Positions 24,854 to 33,778 are shown, counted from the stretch's first letter. The stretch: 64,000 nucleotides of DNA from CAVQEK01 sp964596645 (GCA_964596645.1 CAZQVB010000020.1:1-64000); one strand, 5' to 3'. The notes: a model not told the origin generated them from the sequence alone. Translations and numbers: made by a program.

Positions 24854-26111
24854 TTCGATGGCGATGGTGATGAATGCCTGCCTCCTCGCCGGGCTTTTGT
24901 TGATACTTTTCAGAAATGTACTGCACCATCCATACCGTCGCTGGTTCATGTTGGCACTGCTCATGAAGATGGCCGGCGGGCTGGCGTTGGGGCTGCTATA
25001 CAGGCACTACTACGCCGGCGGCGACACGATGGCTTATTATCAGGAGGCCGGCAATATGCTGCGATGGCTAAGCGAAGGCGGCAGCATATTCAACCTCTAT
25101 TTTGATGGGCCCACCAGCGGCCAGTTTTTGTTTGCCGGGCAACCCAGGGCATTTTTTTTTAGCAAACTTATTCTGCCCCTCTACTATGTGACCGGTGGCA
25201 ACTATTGGGTGATGGGCTTATACCTGTCGGTGTTTAGCTTCATAAGCAGTGCAGTACTAGTCAACACGATCTGCAGGCAATACCCTCACCTGGCTCCCGC
25301 AGCCTTTGTCGCCTTTCTCTTTGTGCCGAGTGTAGTATTCTGGACGAGTGGGCTTCTCAAAGAAAGCCTTGCGTACGGGGTCATTTGTTTACTCTGGGCT
25401 TTGGCACTGCGGCCATGGACGAAGGCAGCTCTGTGGAAATGGGCCGTGCTCTACTGTGTTGGTGCGTGGCTTCTTTGGCATTTGAAGTATATGTATGCCG
25501 CAGTACTTCTTCCCGCCACATGGATTATTCTGGCAGGCCACCTGTGGAAAAGTGTACCTCAAAAAAAGTATTGGTGGACGGCTGGGTTGCTCACCCTTTG
25601 TGCGCTGTTAATGGCCTTTCTGGCCTTTACCAATCTGGAGGCTCGATACAATCTCAATCCCCAACGCCTGCCTGAGGCGCTTTGGGAAAACTACCATGCC
25701 ATGCGCAACGCATCAGCTGCCCATGGAGCGGCCAATTACGCTGATCTTCAACCCACCTATTTCAGCCTGATCTATCATGCACCAGAAGCGTTGTATACCG
25801 CTCTCTTCCGGCCGATGATTTGGGAAGCACGGGAATGGCTGCCCCGATTGGCCGGTATAGAAAACGTGCTCATACTTTCATTGACGGTGCTGGCCCTCTA
25901 TCACAGCCGTGGCAGGCTGCCGTGGCATAGCCTTCTCTGGTGGGCAGTCATTGTGTATATTGTGTTGTTGGCTATAGGCCTTGGCTATGCCAGCCCCAAC
26001 TTCGGTGCGCTCTCCAGATACAAGATTGGCTATTGGCCCTTTTTCTGCTTTCTGGTGCTGAGCGGCATGCCCTGGCTGCGCATCCGCAAGCCCGACTACA
26101 TGCCGCGATAG
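24846..26111 (+). CDS. polytopic membrane protein, possibly GT-C-type
   Basis: About 421 residues with ten or more hydrophobic segments. The first external loop carries YYAGGDTMAYYQEAG, an acidic loop in the position where GT-C glycosyltransferases have their catalytic aspartate. No other diagnostic motif is seen, so glycosyltransferase function is a suggestion only. The ATG at 24846 overlaps the end of the DUF2851 gene and gives MSDSMAMVMNACLLAG. The 3' end overlaps that of the convergent lipoprotein gene by 16 bases. Confidence 0.75.
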   Translation: MSDSMAMVMNACLLAGLLLILFRNVLHHPYRRWFMLALLMKMAGGLALGLLYRHYYAGGDTMAYYQEAGNMLRWLSEGGSIFNLYFDGPTSGQFLFAGQPRAFFFSKLILPLYYVTGGNYWVMGLYLSVFSFISSAVLVNTICRQYPHLAPAAFVAFLFVPSVVFWTSGLLKESLAYGVICLLWALALRPWTKAALWKWAVLYCVGAWLLWHLKYMYAAVLLPATWIILAGHLWKSVPQKKYWWTAGLLTLCALLMAFLAFTNLEARYNLNPQRLPEALWENYHAMRNASAAHGAANYADLQPTYFSLIYHAPEALYTALFRPMIWEAREWLPRLAGIENVLILSLTVLALYHSRGRLPWHSLLWWAVIVYIVLLAIGLGYASPNFGALSRYKIGYWPFFCFLVLSGMPWLRIRKPDYMPR

Positions 26112-27235
26112 TAGTTGCGCACCTTGCCCTGCACCTGGGCGTAGATGGGCCGGCAAAATTCTATAAATAAATCTTGCGGCGGGGGTGGCGGCACAGGCCG
26201 TTGCTTGGTGATCTGAAGTTGCTCATTTGTGAGCGCACGTTCATCACCGTTGAAATTACCCCAGAACGTCGTCCATACGAATTGACCGGGAAACTTCTCG
26301 TGAAGGGCTATGGTGTTGCTCCTCGCATCGATCACGCGCATGCTCATGAGGCCTTTGGATATGATCTCACTTTTATTCTCTACATAGGTTGCCTTTACTG
26401 TACCATATACATCGCTTTTTTTGCCTTCGCCAACAGTCACCTGGCCTACCACTACGCTGTCTCTGCTCAGCTCCTGGGTGCGTTGGAAGTTGTTCGTTTG
26501 GCCCACTACAAAATCATCAAACTGAAATACAATGATCTGGTCAGGGTTTTCAATATTCTCGTCCCTGCCGGAGAAGAAGCGTACAAATTCATTTTCGTTG
26601 TAGTTGAAAAGGAACTGCTCGATCTGATCCTGAAAAAATTGCGCGCTGAGCTGGTATTGTGCGGTGGGCACCGGGGCCTGCTCTACCAGCACCTTGATTG
26701 TGGCCAGATCATGCGAATGTTGCATTTTGTTCAGCACATCCTCGTATCCAGGTGCGTATTCGTGGGCTTTTAAAAAGTGAAAATATGCTGCCTTTGCAGC
26801 CTCGCGGCTATTTTGAGCCAACACTTCCTCCCCAGCCAAATATTGCTCCTCAGCTGCCTTGCGCGTGTATTGCTGCATCTGAGCATAGAAATCCTGCGGA
26901 GTCACTACGCGCAGAGCGCCGGGCGATCGCTGTATTTCATCGTGCATGCTGTTCAGCATGCTGTAGGCATCTACCATACGCCCACTTTTGAAACGGTCGT
27001 TGGAGGTTCTGTAGCGGTCAATTTGTGTGGTGTAATACCGTACCGCTTGAGGATAGGCATTTTCCAGTACCGCACTCGATTTTTTATGTGTGGGGTTTTT
27101 ACGCAGCCGCTCTACCGCTTCCATTACCGAGGTATAGTAGTCGCCTTGCTCAAAGGACTTCTTTCCGGATGTGCAGCTTGCGCAATAAAAAATAGCCACC
27201 AGGCCTGTCAGGTAAAAAAGATGCTGTGTTCTCAT
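26096..27235 (-). CDS. predicted outer-membrane-targeted lipoprotein
   Basis: About 379 residues starting with a lipoprotein signal (MRTQHLFYLTGLVAIFYCASC), with the lipobox cysteine near residue 18 or 21. The body begins GKKSFEQGDYYTSVMEAVERLRKNP, a TPR-like helix pair, and continues with helical sequence to about residue 190. A beta-rich half follows, ending in a PPPPP stretch. I do not recognise the family beyond this. An in-frame TTG upstream at 27253 was rejected. A minus-strand -7 box TAATTTTG lies at 27275-27268, 33 bases before the start. Confidence 0.75.
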   Translation of the reverse strand: MRTQHLFYLTGLVAIFYCASCTSGKKSFEQGDYYTSVMEAVERLRKNPTHKKSSAVLENAYPQAVRYYTTQIDRYRTSNDRFKSGRMVDAYSMLNSMHDEIQRSPGALRVVTPQDFYAQMQQYTRKAAEEQYLAGEEVLAQNSREAAKAAYFHFLKAHEYAPGYEDVLNKMQHSHDLATIKVLVEQAPVPTAQYQLSAQFFQDQIEQFLFNYNENEFVRFFSGRDENIENPDQIIVFQFDDFVVGQTNNFQRTQELSRDSVVVGQVTVGEGKKSDVYGTVKATYVENKSEIISKGLMSMRVIDARSNTIALHEKFPGQFVWTTFWGNFNGDERALTNEQLQITKQRPVPPPPPQDLFIEFCRPIYAQVQGKVRNYYRGM

Positions 27236-27267
27236 GATGCTCGTCTTTGACAAAAAATTGTATCAAG

Positions 27268-27275
27268 CAAAATTA
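27268..27275 (-). promoter_or_regulatory. -7 element upstream of the lipoprotein gene
   Basis: TAATTTTG on the minus strand matches TAnnTTTG. A TTG at 27301-27299 could serve as -33, with a rather long 23-base spacer. Confidence 0.4.
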
Positions 27276-27575
27276 TGCCAAAGCCAAGTTTATTCATACA
27301 ACATGTAGGTTATGCCATTAAATGGCGCCTTAAATTCATCTGCTCCGCCAGACTGCTGTGCCCCACGAAGAGCGTGCAATACTGGCCCTGCACTCAGGCC
27401 CTACGCACAATAAGTCTCTTCAGCCCCTTGTTTCTGATCATACGCACAGTGCTCGTTGTTTTGATTATCAGAAGTGCATATCTAGACAGGCCACCCGCAC
27501 AATAAGAATCTCTCTCAGAAACAGCTAAGCTTTGAGCCATCCCTTTCTAATTCTGGAAAACAACATGAGCTTTTA

Positions 27576-27628
27576 TTTGGAACAATCATTCCAAATTGTT
27601 TATGTTTACAAACGGAACGATCGTTCCG
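27576..27628 (+). promoter_or_regulatory. SDR promoter with two palindromic operators
   Basis: Two related palindromes precede the SDR gene. The first, GGAACAATCATTCC (27579-27592), has outer arms TTTGGAA and TTCCAAA. The second, CGGAACGATCGTTCCG (27613-27628), is a perfect 16-base palindrome. The centres are 35 bases apart. The first overlaps TTTG (27576-27579), and TATGTTTA (27601-27608, one mismatch to TAnnTTTG) lies between them, so the second palindrome covers the predicted start point. This is a classic repressor layout; the TetR protein encoded downstream is the likely ligand. The rest of 27276-27656 holds no gene I can support. Confidence 0.65.
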
Positions 27629-27656
27629 CTATTATAAACTAATATAAAACTGCACA

Positions 27657-28412
27657 ATGAGTAACTTGAAAGGTAAGGTTGCAGTCGTCACAGGCGGCAA
27701 CAGTGGTATAGGCTATGCCTCTGCCAAAGATTTAAAAAGTAATGGAGCAACTGTAATAATTACAGGAAGAGATTCGGGCCGGGTGCATACTGCCGCTGAA
27801 GAGCTTGGAGTAAAAGGAATTGTAGCCGATGTTGGAAGCCTCACTGCAATTGAAGGTTTAGTGGAACAAGTCAGATCAGAGTATGGAAATATAGACATAC
27901 TTTTCGTAAATGCTGGAATATTTCAGCCTGCACCGGTAGGACAAATAAGCGAAACACTGTTTGATCATCAGATGGGCATAAATTTCAAGGGTGCACTTTT
28001 TACCACTGAAAAGTTCCTCCCATTATTAAATGACGGTGCATCTATAATTCACTTATCCTCCATCAATGCATACACCGGCATGCCCAATACTGCTGTATAC
28101 GCTGCATCTAAGGCTGCCCTAAATTCTTATACCCGTACAGCCGCCACCGAACTAGCGCCTAGAAATATTCGCGTCAATGCCATCAATCCCGGTCTCGTTT
28201 CCACCCCGATTTTCGGCAAAACAGGGATGTCCGAAGAACAACTGAATGGATTTGCAGAAGCCATGCTGAATCGGATTCCGCTAAAACGATACGGTAAGCC
28301 TGAAGACATCGCTAAACTTGTGTCCTTCCTGGCCTCTGACGATGCCTCATTCATTACAGGCAGTGAGTATAACATCGATGGAGGCATAATCATCAATCCT
28401 CTATTGGCATGA
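27657..28412 (+). CDS. short-chain dehydrogenase/reductase (SDR), glucose dehydrogenase-like class
   Basis: NAD(P)-dependent oxidoreductase of 251 residues. Cofactor motif TGGNSGIG at 12-19, NAG at 85-87, catalytic Ser in HLSSINA (134 or 135), Tyr148 and Lys152 in VYAASK, and the C-terminal ITGSEYNIDGG of classical SDRs. The substrate is unknown. It is paired with a TetR-type regulator 67 bases downstream and preceded by two palindromic operators. The gene and its neighbour look more AT-rich than the flanking DNA, which suggests acquisition as a cassette. Confidence 0.92.
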   Translation: MSNLKGKVAVVTGGNSGIGYASAKDLKSNGATVIITGRDSGRVHTAAEELGVKGIVADVGSLTAIEGLVEQVRSEYGNIDILFVNAGIFQPAPVGQISETLFDHQMGINFKGALFTTEKFLPLLNDGASIIHLSSINAYTGMPNTAVYAASKAALNSYTRTAATELAPRNIRVNAINPGLVSTPIFGKTGMSEEQLNGFAEAMLNRIPLKRYGKPEDIAKLVSFLASDDASFITGSEYNIDGGIIINPLLA

Positions 28413-28424
28413 CGGTTTATTCTA

Positions 28425-28476
28425 TTTGGAACGAAAATTCTAATAATTATATTTGTGGAAGCATTACGCTTCCACA
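28425..28476 (+). promoter_or_regulatory. tetR promoter with palindrome at the start point
   Basis: TTTG at 28425-28428, a 19-base spacer and TATATTTG at 28448-28455 form a consensus promoter. The spacer begins with GGAACGAAAATTC, similar to the half-sites upstream of the SDR gene. A palindrome with nine-base arms TGTGGAAGC and GCTTCCACA around ATTAC (28454-28476) covers the predicted start near 28462. The leader would be only about 18 bases. The arrangement suggests autoregulation. Confidence 0.65.
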
Positions 28477-28479
28477 TTT

Positions 28480-29061
28480 ATGCCCAGAGTGAAATCGTTT
28501 GATGAAAATGAAGTGCTTATTAAAGCAATGAACCTGTTTTGGAAACAGGGATATTCCGCTACCTCTATACAAGATTTAGTCAATCATTTGGGCATTAATA
28601 GGGCAAGTCTGTATGACACATTTGGCGATAAAGAACAACTGTTCAACAAGTCTTTCGAACTTTATAAACAATTGAACGTCACAGGCTTGAATTGTATCTT
28701 TCAAGAACAACCTAATGTAAAGCAAGGTTTCTCCATTCTTTTTTCCAAAGCTATACAAGAAGCCGTACTCGATGTCGACTGTAAAGGTTGTTTTGTTGTG
28801 AACACCACAACAGAATTTATTCCTGGCAATGATGAGATTTATGCGCTATTAGAAAACAATAAAGCAGTCGTTGAAAAAATTTTTTATGATTACCTTTTAA
28901 AAGGAAAAAAAGAGGGCCAGATTAGCACCAAACAGGACTTGAAATCTCTGGCTTCGTTGCTTTATACCATTTATGCAGGACTTAGAGTGGTTTCGAGGAT
29001 TAACCCGAAAAAAGACGACTTATCTAAATCAGTGCATGTTGCTTTAAGTTTATTAAGTTGA
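28480..29061 (+). CDS. TetR/AcrR family transcriptional regulator
   Basis: Repressor of about 193 residues. The N-terminal helix-turn-helix reads FWKQGYSATSIQDLVNHLGINRASLYDTFGDKEQL (about 23-57), a textbook TetR pattern. The ligand domain contains DCKGCFVVNTTTE near residue 98, a segment shared with regulators placed beside oxidoreductases. The ATG at 28480 gives MPRVKSFDEN; nine upstream codons would lie inside the palindrome. Its likely targets are the operators at 27576-27628 and its own promoter. Confidence 0.93.
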   Translation: MPRVKSFDENEVLIKAMNLFWKQGYSATSIQDLVNHLGINRASLYDTFGDKEQLFNKSFELYKQLNVTGLNCIFQEQPNVKQGFSILFSKAIQEAVLDVDCKGCFVVNTTTEFIPGNDEIYALLENNKAVVEKIFYDYLLKGKKEGQISTKQDLKSLASLLYTIYAGLRVVSRINPKKDDLSKSVHVALSLLS

Positions 29062-29143
29062 AAACTGAATAGTGAGGATCTCCAAATTTTTGCACGATCC
29101 AAGTGCGAATACAAGTCCTGCCTGCCATATAATTTTATAACCT

Positions 29144-30937
29144 TCAACCTTCCTCGCTCATCTCCTCTGTAGAAAGCTGCTTTTCGTACAGCGAGCGGTA
29201 TACGCCATTGGCAGCCATCAGCGATTCATTGGTGCCTTTTTCTATGATTGCCCCGTCATCCAGCACTATGATCTTGTCGGCCAGCTTGGCCGACGACACC
29301 CGGTGACTGATGATCACACTGGTGCGGTCAGTCATTATTCTTTTCAGGTTGTTCAGTATGGCGTGCTCCGTCTTCGTATCCACGGCCGACAGGCAGTCGT
29401 CCAGGATCAGTATTTTCGGCTCCCGCACGATGGCCCGCGCTATAGAAAGCCGTTGCTTTTGGCCACCCGATAGGGTAATGCCACGTTCGCCCAGCGAGGT
29501 CTCAAACTCGTCGGGAAACTCCTTTATATTCTGATACAGATCGGCATCTTTGGTGGCCTGCTCTATTTTTTCCAGATCTACATCGGCCTGGCCAAATGCC
29601 ACATTGTTGGTAATGGTATCGCTGAAGAGGAACACATCTTGCGGCACATACCCGATCTGAGCGCGCAGGTGCGACGGTTCGTAGTCACGTATGTCCGTAT
29701 CATCAATCAATACCACGCCATCTGTAGCATCAAAGAGGCGCATCATCATATTGGCAATGGTGCTTTTGCCGGAGCCAGTGGTACCAATCACCGCAAGCGA
29801 CTCGCCGGGGGCTATGGTGAAAGAAACATCCTTGAGCGCAGTGATGCCGCTGTCGGGGTAGCGGAACGACACCGCTTTAAATTCCACCTTGCCTTGTATG
29901 TCTTTTGTCAGATTGGTGGTGGAAAGTATGGTATTTTTCGTCTGCAAAAACTCATTGATCCTGCGCTGAGAAGCCGCCGCACGCTGAATGATGCTCGACA
30001 CCCAGCCCAGAGAAGCCACCGGCCAGGTGAGCAGGTTCACATACAGTATAAACTCTGCAATGTTGCCTATGGTGATGGCGCCGCGAATCACCTCTGCGCC
30101 ACCGATGTACACGGTGAGTATGGTGCTGATGCCGATCAGCGACATAATGGCCGGGAAGAATAGCGCATTCACACGCTCCAGCTTCAGAGATTTCACCCGG
30201 TAGTCGTCACTTTCTTTGTCGAACTTTTCCAGCGAATCCTGCTCCCGCGCAAAAGACTTTAATACCCTGATGCCAGAAAAGGCCTCCTGAACGAACGTAG
30301 ACAAACCGGACAGGCTGCGCTGGATCTCTTCAGAACGCCTGTTAATGATATTATTCACAAAGTATATACTCAGCGACAGCACAGGCAACGGCATAAGCGC
30401 CCACAGGGTAAGCTTGGCATTGATGGAAAACATGATCGGGATCAGGATAACGAACAGCGTGATCATGGTAAGGCCGTACATGATCGCCGGCCCTATGTAC
30501 ATACGCACGCGGCTCACGTCTTCAGATATGCGGGCAATGAGGTCGCCGGTGTTGTTCTTTCTGTAAAAGCTCAGCGGCAGGCTCTGGTAGTGGGCGTATA
30601 TTTCATTTTTTAAGTCGTATTCGATGTGCCGCGACATCACAATGATGGTCTGCCGAACGAGGAAAAGAAAAAAGCCGCGAAGTATGGCAATGACAAGGAT
30701 CAGCACACCGTAGAAAACGATGCTGCTGTTGATGTCGGCGAGGTAGAGCTGCTGCAGGTCGAGCCCTTCGAAGGATTTGAAAATGCTGAGGTTTTCTATC
30801 ACCAGATCGAGTGCGTAGCGCACCAGCATGGCAGGTATGATCTGGCACACGTTGGTGATGATCACAAACACGATACCCCAGATCAGATAGCTTTTGTACT
30901 TGAGTAAATATTTGTTGAGGTAACTAAGTTCTTTCAC
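29144..30937 (-). CDS. ABC exporter half-transporter (MsbA/MdlB-like)
   Basis: Fused membrane and ATPase domains in 597 residues. Six membrane segments lie in residues 15-310. The ATPase has Walker A GTTGSGKS (385-392), signature LSGGQ (489-493), Walker B ILILDD (510-515) and switch His545. The residue after Walker B is Asp515 where active half-transporters have Glu, the change seen in the degenerate site of heterodimeric exporters. No second ABC gene lies beside it. Lipid, peptide or drug export are all possible. Confidence 0.92.
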   Translation of the reverse strand: MKELSYLNKYLLKYKSYLIWGIVFVIITNVCQIIPAMLVRYALDLVIENLSIFKSFEGLDLQQLYLADINSSIVFYGVLILVIAILRGFFLFLVRQTIIVMSRHIEYDLKNEIYAHYQSLPLSFYRKNNTGDLIARISEDVSRVRMYIGPAIMYGLTMITLFVILIPIMFSINAKLTLWALMPLPVLSLSIYFVNNIINRRSEEIQRSLSGLSTFVQEAFSGIRVLKSFAREQDSLEKFDKESDDYRVKSLKLERVNALFFPAIMSLIGISTILTVYIGGAEVIRGAITIGNIAEFILYVNLLTWPVASLGWVSSIIQRAAASQRRINEFLQTKNTILSTTNLTKDIQGKVEFKAVSFRYPDSGITALKDVSFTIAPGESLAVIGTTGSGKSTIANMMMRLFDATDGVVLIDDTDIRDYEPSHLRAQIGYVPQDVFLFSDTITNNVAFGQADVDLEKIEQATKDADLYQNIKEFPDEFETSLGERGITLSGGQKQRLSIARAIVREPKILILDDCLSAVDTKTEHAILNNLKRIMTDRTSVIISHRVSSAKLADKIIVLDDGAIIEKGTNESLMAANGVYRSLYEKQLSTEEMSEEG

Positions 30938-30991
30938 AGGAAATTTCTAAACGACAGGTGCCGTAAATGGTTTTTCACAGTCGGCGGTCAA

Positions 30992-31022
30992 ATTGAATTA
31001 CCAACAAAAAGTTGTAATTTTG
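30992..31022 (+). promoter_or_regulatory. leucine dehydrogenase promoter
   Basis: ATTG at 30992-30995, a 19-base spacer and TAATTTTG at 31015-31022 match the Bacteroidota consensus. The leader is about 55 bases. Confidence 0.7.
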
Positions 31023-31083
31023 CGACCTCTAAGGCAGCTTTTGCAAGCCTTACAAATCTATAACAACCATCAATGGTATTTCA

Positions 31084-32187
31084 ATGATCCAGACAAATGA
31101 TTTGGAAAAAGTGGCGACCGAGGGCGTGTTTGATGGCGTGACCCGCATGGGGCACGAACAGGTTGTTTTTTGCAATGACAAAGCTACCGGCCTCAAGGCC
31201 ATTATCGGTATACACAACACAGTACTTGGCCCAGCACTGGGCGGCACGCGCCTTTGGAACTACGCTTCCGAAAGGGAAGCACTGAAAGATGTGCTCAGGC
31301 TCTCACGTGGCATGACCTTCAAAGCGGCCATTTCCGGGCTAAACCTCGGCGGGGGCAAGGCGGTAATTATCGGCGAGAGCGATCGCATAAAAAACGAAGC
31401 CTTGCTGCGTCGCTTTGGCAAATTTATCGACAGCCTGAACGGCAAATATGTGACGGCAGAAGACGTAAACATGTCGCCGGAAGATATGGAATACATCGCC
31501 ATGGAAACGCGGCATGTATCGGGCCTGTCGGAGCACATCGGTGGCGGGGGCGACCCATCTCCGGTGACGGCTTACGGAGTATATGTCGGTATGAAAGCCG
31601 CCGCGAAAAAAGCTTTTGGCCATGACGGACTGCAAGGCCGCCGCATAGCCTTGCAGGGCACCGGCCATGTAGGTGTGCACTTGCTGAAGCTGCTGGCCAA
31701 AGAAAATGCCCGTCTTTACGTCAGTGACATCTCCGAAAAAAGAGCCTCGCGGGCTGCACAGGAGTATGGCGCCGACAGCGTAGGCTCGGAAGACATCTAC
31801 GATCTGGATATGGACATATACGCCCCATGCGCCCTGGGTGCCACCATCAATGACGACACGCTGAGCCGCCTGAAATGTGCCGTGATCGCCGGCGCAGCCA
31901 ACAACCAACTGGCCGATGAAGAGCGACACGGAAAAGTGCTGATGCAACGTGGCATCGTTTACGCCCCCGACTTTCTCATCAATGCCGGCGGACTCATCAA
32001 TGTGGGCATCGACTACCTGGGTGGCTGGAGCAAAGACCGCGTGTATCGCAAAACAGAAAAAATATACCAAACTACACTGGATATCCTACAAGAGGCAGAG
32101 CAGGAGCAAATCGACTCCCAGACGGCCGCCATACGCATGGCTTCTCGCAGGATAGAAGAAGTGGCCAAAATCAAATCGTCGCTCTAG
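31084..32187 (+). CDS. leucine/Glu/Phe/Val dehydrogenase family enzyme
   Basis: NAD-dependent oxidative deamination of branched-chain amino acids, or the reverse amination. The 367-residue protein has the substrate and catalytic lysines in TFKAAISGLNLGGGKAVI (Lys80 and Lys92), TAEDVNMSPEDMEYI, and the dinucleotide motif GTGHVG in the second domain. The family length and motifs favour leucine dehydrogenase over glutamate dehydrogenase, which is about 420-450 residues. In Bacteroidota it commonly sits just upstream of nusB, as here. Confidence 0.93.
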   Translation: MIQTNDLEKVATEGVFDGVTRMGHEQVVFCNDKATGLKAIIGIHNTVLGPALGGTRLWNYASEREALKDVLRLSRGMTFKAAISGLNLGGGKAVIIGESDRIKNEALLRRFGKFIDSLNGKYVTAEDVNMSPEDMEYIAMETRHVSGLSEHIGGGGDPSPVTAYGVYVGMKAAAKKAFGHDGLQGRRIALQGTGHVGVHLLKLLAKENARLYVSDISEKRASRAAQEYGADSVGSEDIYDLDMDIYAPCALGATINDDTLSRLKCAVIAGAANNQLADEERHGKVLMQRGIVYAPDFLINAGGLINVGIDYLGGWSKDRVYRKTEKIYQTTLDILQEAEQEQIDSQTAAIRMASRRIEEVAKIKSSL

Positions 32188-32226
32188 CCCATTGCGGCAC
32201 AGCGGCGGTATCATGATTGAAATATT

Positions 32227-32235
32227 GTTCTTTGA
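32227..32235 (+). promoter_or_regulatory. boxA-like site upstream of nusB
   Basis: GTTCTTTGA, in the context TTGTTCTTTGAAAATTT, ends nine bases before the nusB ATG. It is identical to the 9-mer in the rRNA leader at 168-176. Since NusB binds boxA RNA, an autoregulatory role is possible but untested. Confidence 0.45.
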
Positions 32236-32244
32236 AAATTTAAA

Positions 32245-33423
32245 ATGATAAATCGCCATAATCTTAGGATCAAAGCCTTCAAGAATTTGTATGCCTACGA
32301 AAACTGCAGGCAGGTAAACCGGCAGCTCGCACTCGACAACCTGAGGAAGCGCTTTTCTCCTGATCTCAATGCTGAAGTACCCGCAGACAAGCAGGTGCTC
32401 GATGAACAAAAAGTAAAGGCCGAGCAGCTGTGGCAGGCGCTACAAAACGGCAGCAGCGACCAGCCCGCCCCGGAAGCCGATGAAGAAGTGCGCAACGCTG
32501 TGTCAGACGCATTTACCTTTATCGAAAACCAAAACAGCGGCGATGCCCGGCGCCTTACCGAAGATCTGTTTAAGGACATCGATTCGATCAGAAAGCATCA
32601 GGTAAGCCTGTTGCAGTTGCTGCGCGACCTCGCCTTTGTGAACCAGAAAATGGTAGACGAGCGAGAGGGCATCAGCACGCTCATTGGCAAGAAAGAATTG
32701 CTCAGCCTAAACCTGGCCAACAACCGGGTGATCAATAAGTTGGGCGAGTCGGCCCAACTGGCCGATGAGTTGAAACGATTTAAAATCAACTGGTTTCAAG
32801 ATCAGGACCAGCTGCGCGACTGGTTCAAGGGCCTGCTGCACAAAGACGATATGTTCAGGTCTTATCAGCAAAACCCCGCGCCCACTTACGACGACGACTA
32901 CAATATTGCGGAGCATATACTGCGCGGCATTATCTTCAAAAATGACGTGGTAGAAACTTACTTTGAAGAAAAAGATATTAACTGGCCAGAAAATAAGGCA
33001 ATAGTGCGCAGCCTGGTTTTGAAATCCATCAAAACACTGAAGCAACAAGACGATACGCTGGATTTGGCTGAGATTTCTTATAGCTGGGAAGATGATTCAG
33101 ACTATCTTCGCAGCTTGTTCAAGTCGACCATTAACGATAGCGATTATCTGGAGAACTTGATCACCGACAACCTCCAGAATTGGGATCTGTCGCGCGTGGC
33201 CCTTACAGATAAGGTGCTGCTCAAGTTGGCCATCACTGAGATGATCCACTTTCACAGCATTCCTGTAAAGGTGACCATCAATGAGTTTATAGAAATTTCT
33301 AAAACGTACAGTACACCCAAAAGCAAAAGCTTCGTTAACGGGTTGTTGGACGTGATTTCTGAAAAGCTAACAAAAGAAGGTACTATAAGAAAAAGCGGCC
33401 GGGGCCTTATCGACAATAAATAA
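32245..33423 (+). CDS. nusB: transcription antitermination factor NusB, long form
   Basis: Binds boxA RNA with ribosomal protein S10 and supports rRNA antitermination. The 392-residue protein is more than twice the E. coli length. It opens with NRHNLRIKAFKNLYAYE, which matches the start of NusB. A largely helical insertion of about 230 residues follows, and the core resumes near residue 260. The NusB end VALTDKVLLKLAITEMIHF, IPVKVTINEFIEISKTYSTPKS and FVNGLLDVI is clear (about 319-375). The long form is usual in Bacteroidota. It precedes ytxH-like, DUF1573, yajC, ybbR and coaE on the same strand. Confidence 0.93.
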   Translation: MINRHNLRIKAFKNLYAYENCRQVNRQLALDNLRKRFSPDLNAEVPADKQVLDEQKVKAEQLWQALQNGSSDQPAPEADEEVRNAVSDAFTFIENQNSGDARRLTEDLFKDIDSIRKHQVSLLQLLRDLAFVNQKMVDEREGISTLIGKKELLSLNLANNRVINKLGESAQLADELKRFKINWFQDQDQLRDWFKGLLHKDDMFRSYQQNPAPTYDDDYNIAEHILRGIIFKNDVVETYFEEKDINWPENKAIVRSLVLKSIKTLKQQDDTLDLAEISYSWEDDSDYLRSLFKSTINDSDYLENLITDNLQNWDLSRVALTDKVLLKLAITEMIHFHSIPVKVTINEFIEISKTYSTPKSKSFVNGLLDVISEKLTKEGTIRKSGRGLIDNK

Positions 33424-33475
33424 AGCCCACCGCAATAGTTTGGAAACTGATTTTATATACATAAAACAATAAGCC

Positions 33476-33778
33476 ATGGGAAATAAGACTTCCGCCCTTT
33501 TAGGATTTGTAATGGGCGCTGCCACAGGCGCCATATTCGGTATTTTGTATGCGCCCGACAAAGGCTCCAACACGCGCGACAAGCTTTCCTTTCTGCTCGA
33601 TAAGTACAAGGCAGATCTGGAAGAGGTGATCAATAAAATGATAGAGTCGGAGAATGCGCCACCAAGCCAGGCCCGCGAAAAGGGCAATAAAGTGATCAGC
33701 GATGCACGGCAGAAAGCTGAAAAGCTGCTGGAAGATGTAGACGAACTGATCGTACAGATAAAGGGAAATAAAGAATAG
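33476..33778 (+). CDS. YtxH domain-containing small protein
   Basis: A 100-residue protein with one N-terminal hydrophobic segment containing LLGFVMGAATGAIFGILYAPDKGSNTRDK, the YtxH signature. A charged helical tail rich in Lys and Glu follows. Homologues are general-stress proteins of unknown mechanism. It lies 52 bases after nusB. A seven-base hairpin (AGGTGTG and CACACCT, 33777-33802) spans the end of the gene but lacks a T-run. Confidence 0.88.
   Translation: MGNKTSALLGFVMGAATGAIFGILYAPDKGSNTRDKLSFLLDKYKADLEEVINKMIESENAPPSQAREKGNKVISDARQKAEKLLEDVDELIVQIKGNKE

Noticed and set aside
27275..27505. 76-codon open frame on the plus strand
   Set aside because: It starts inside the lipoprotein promoter region and has no recognisable domain beyond a hydrophobic tail.
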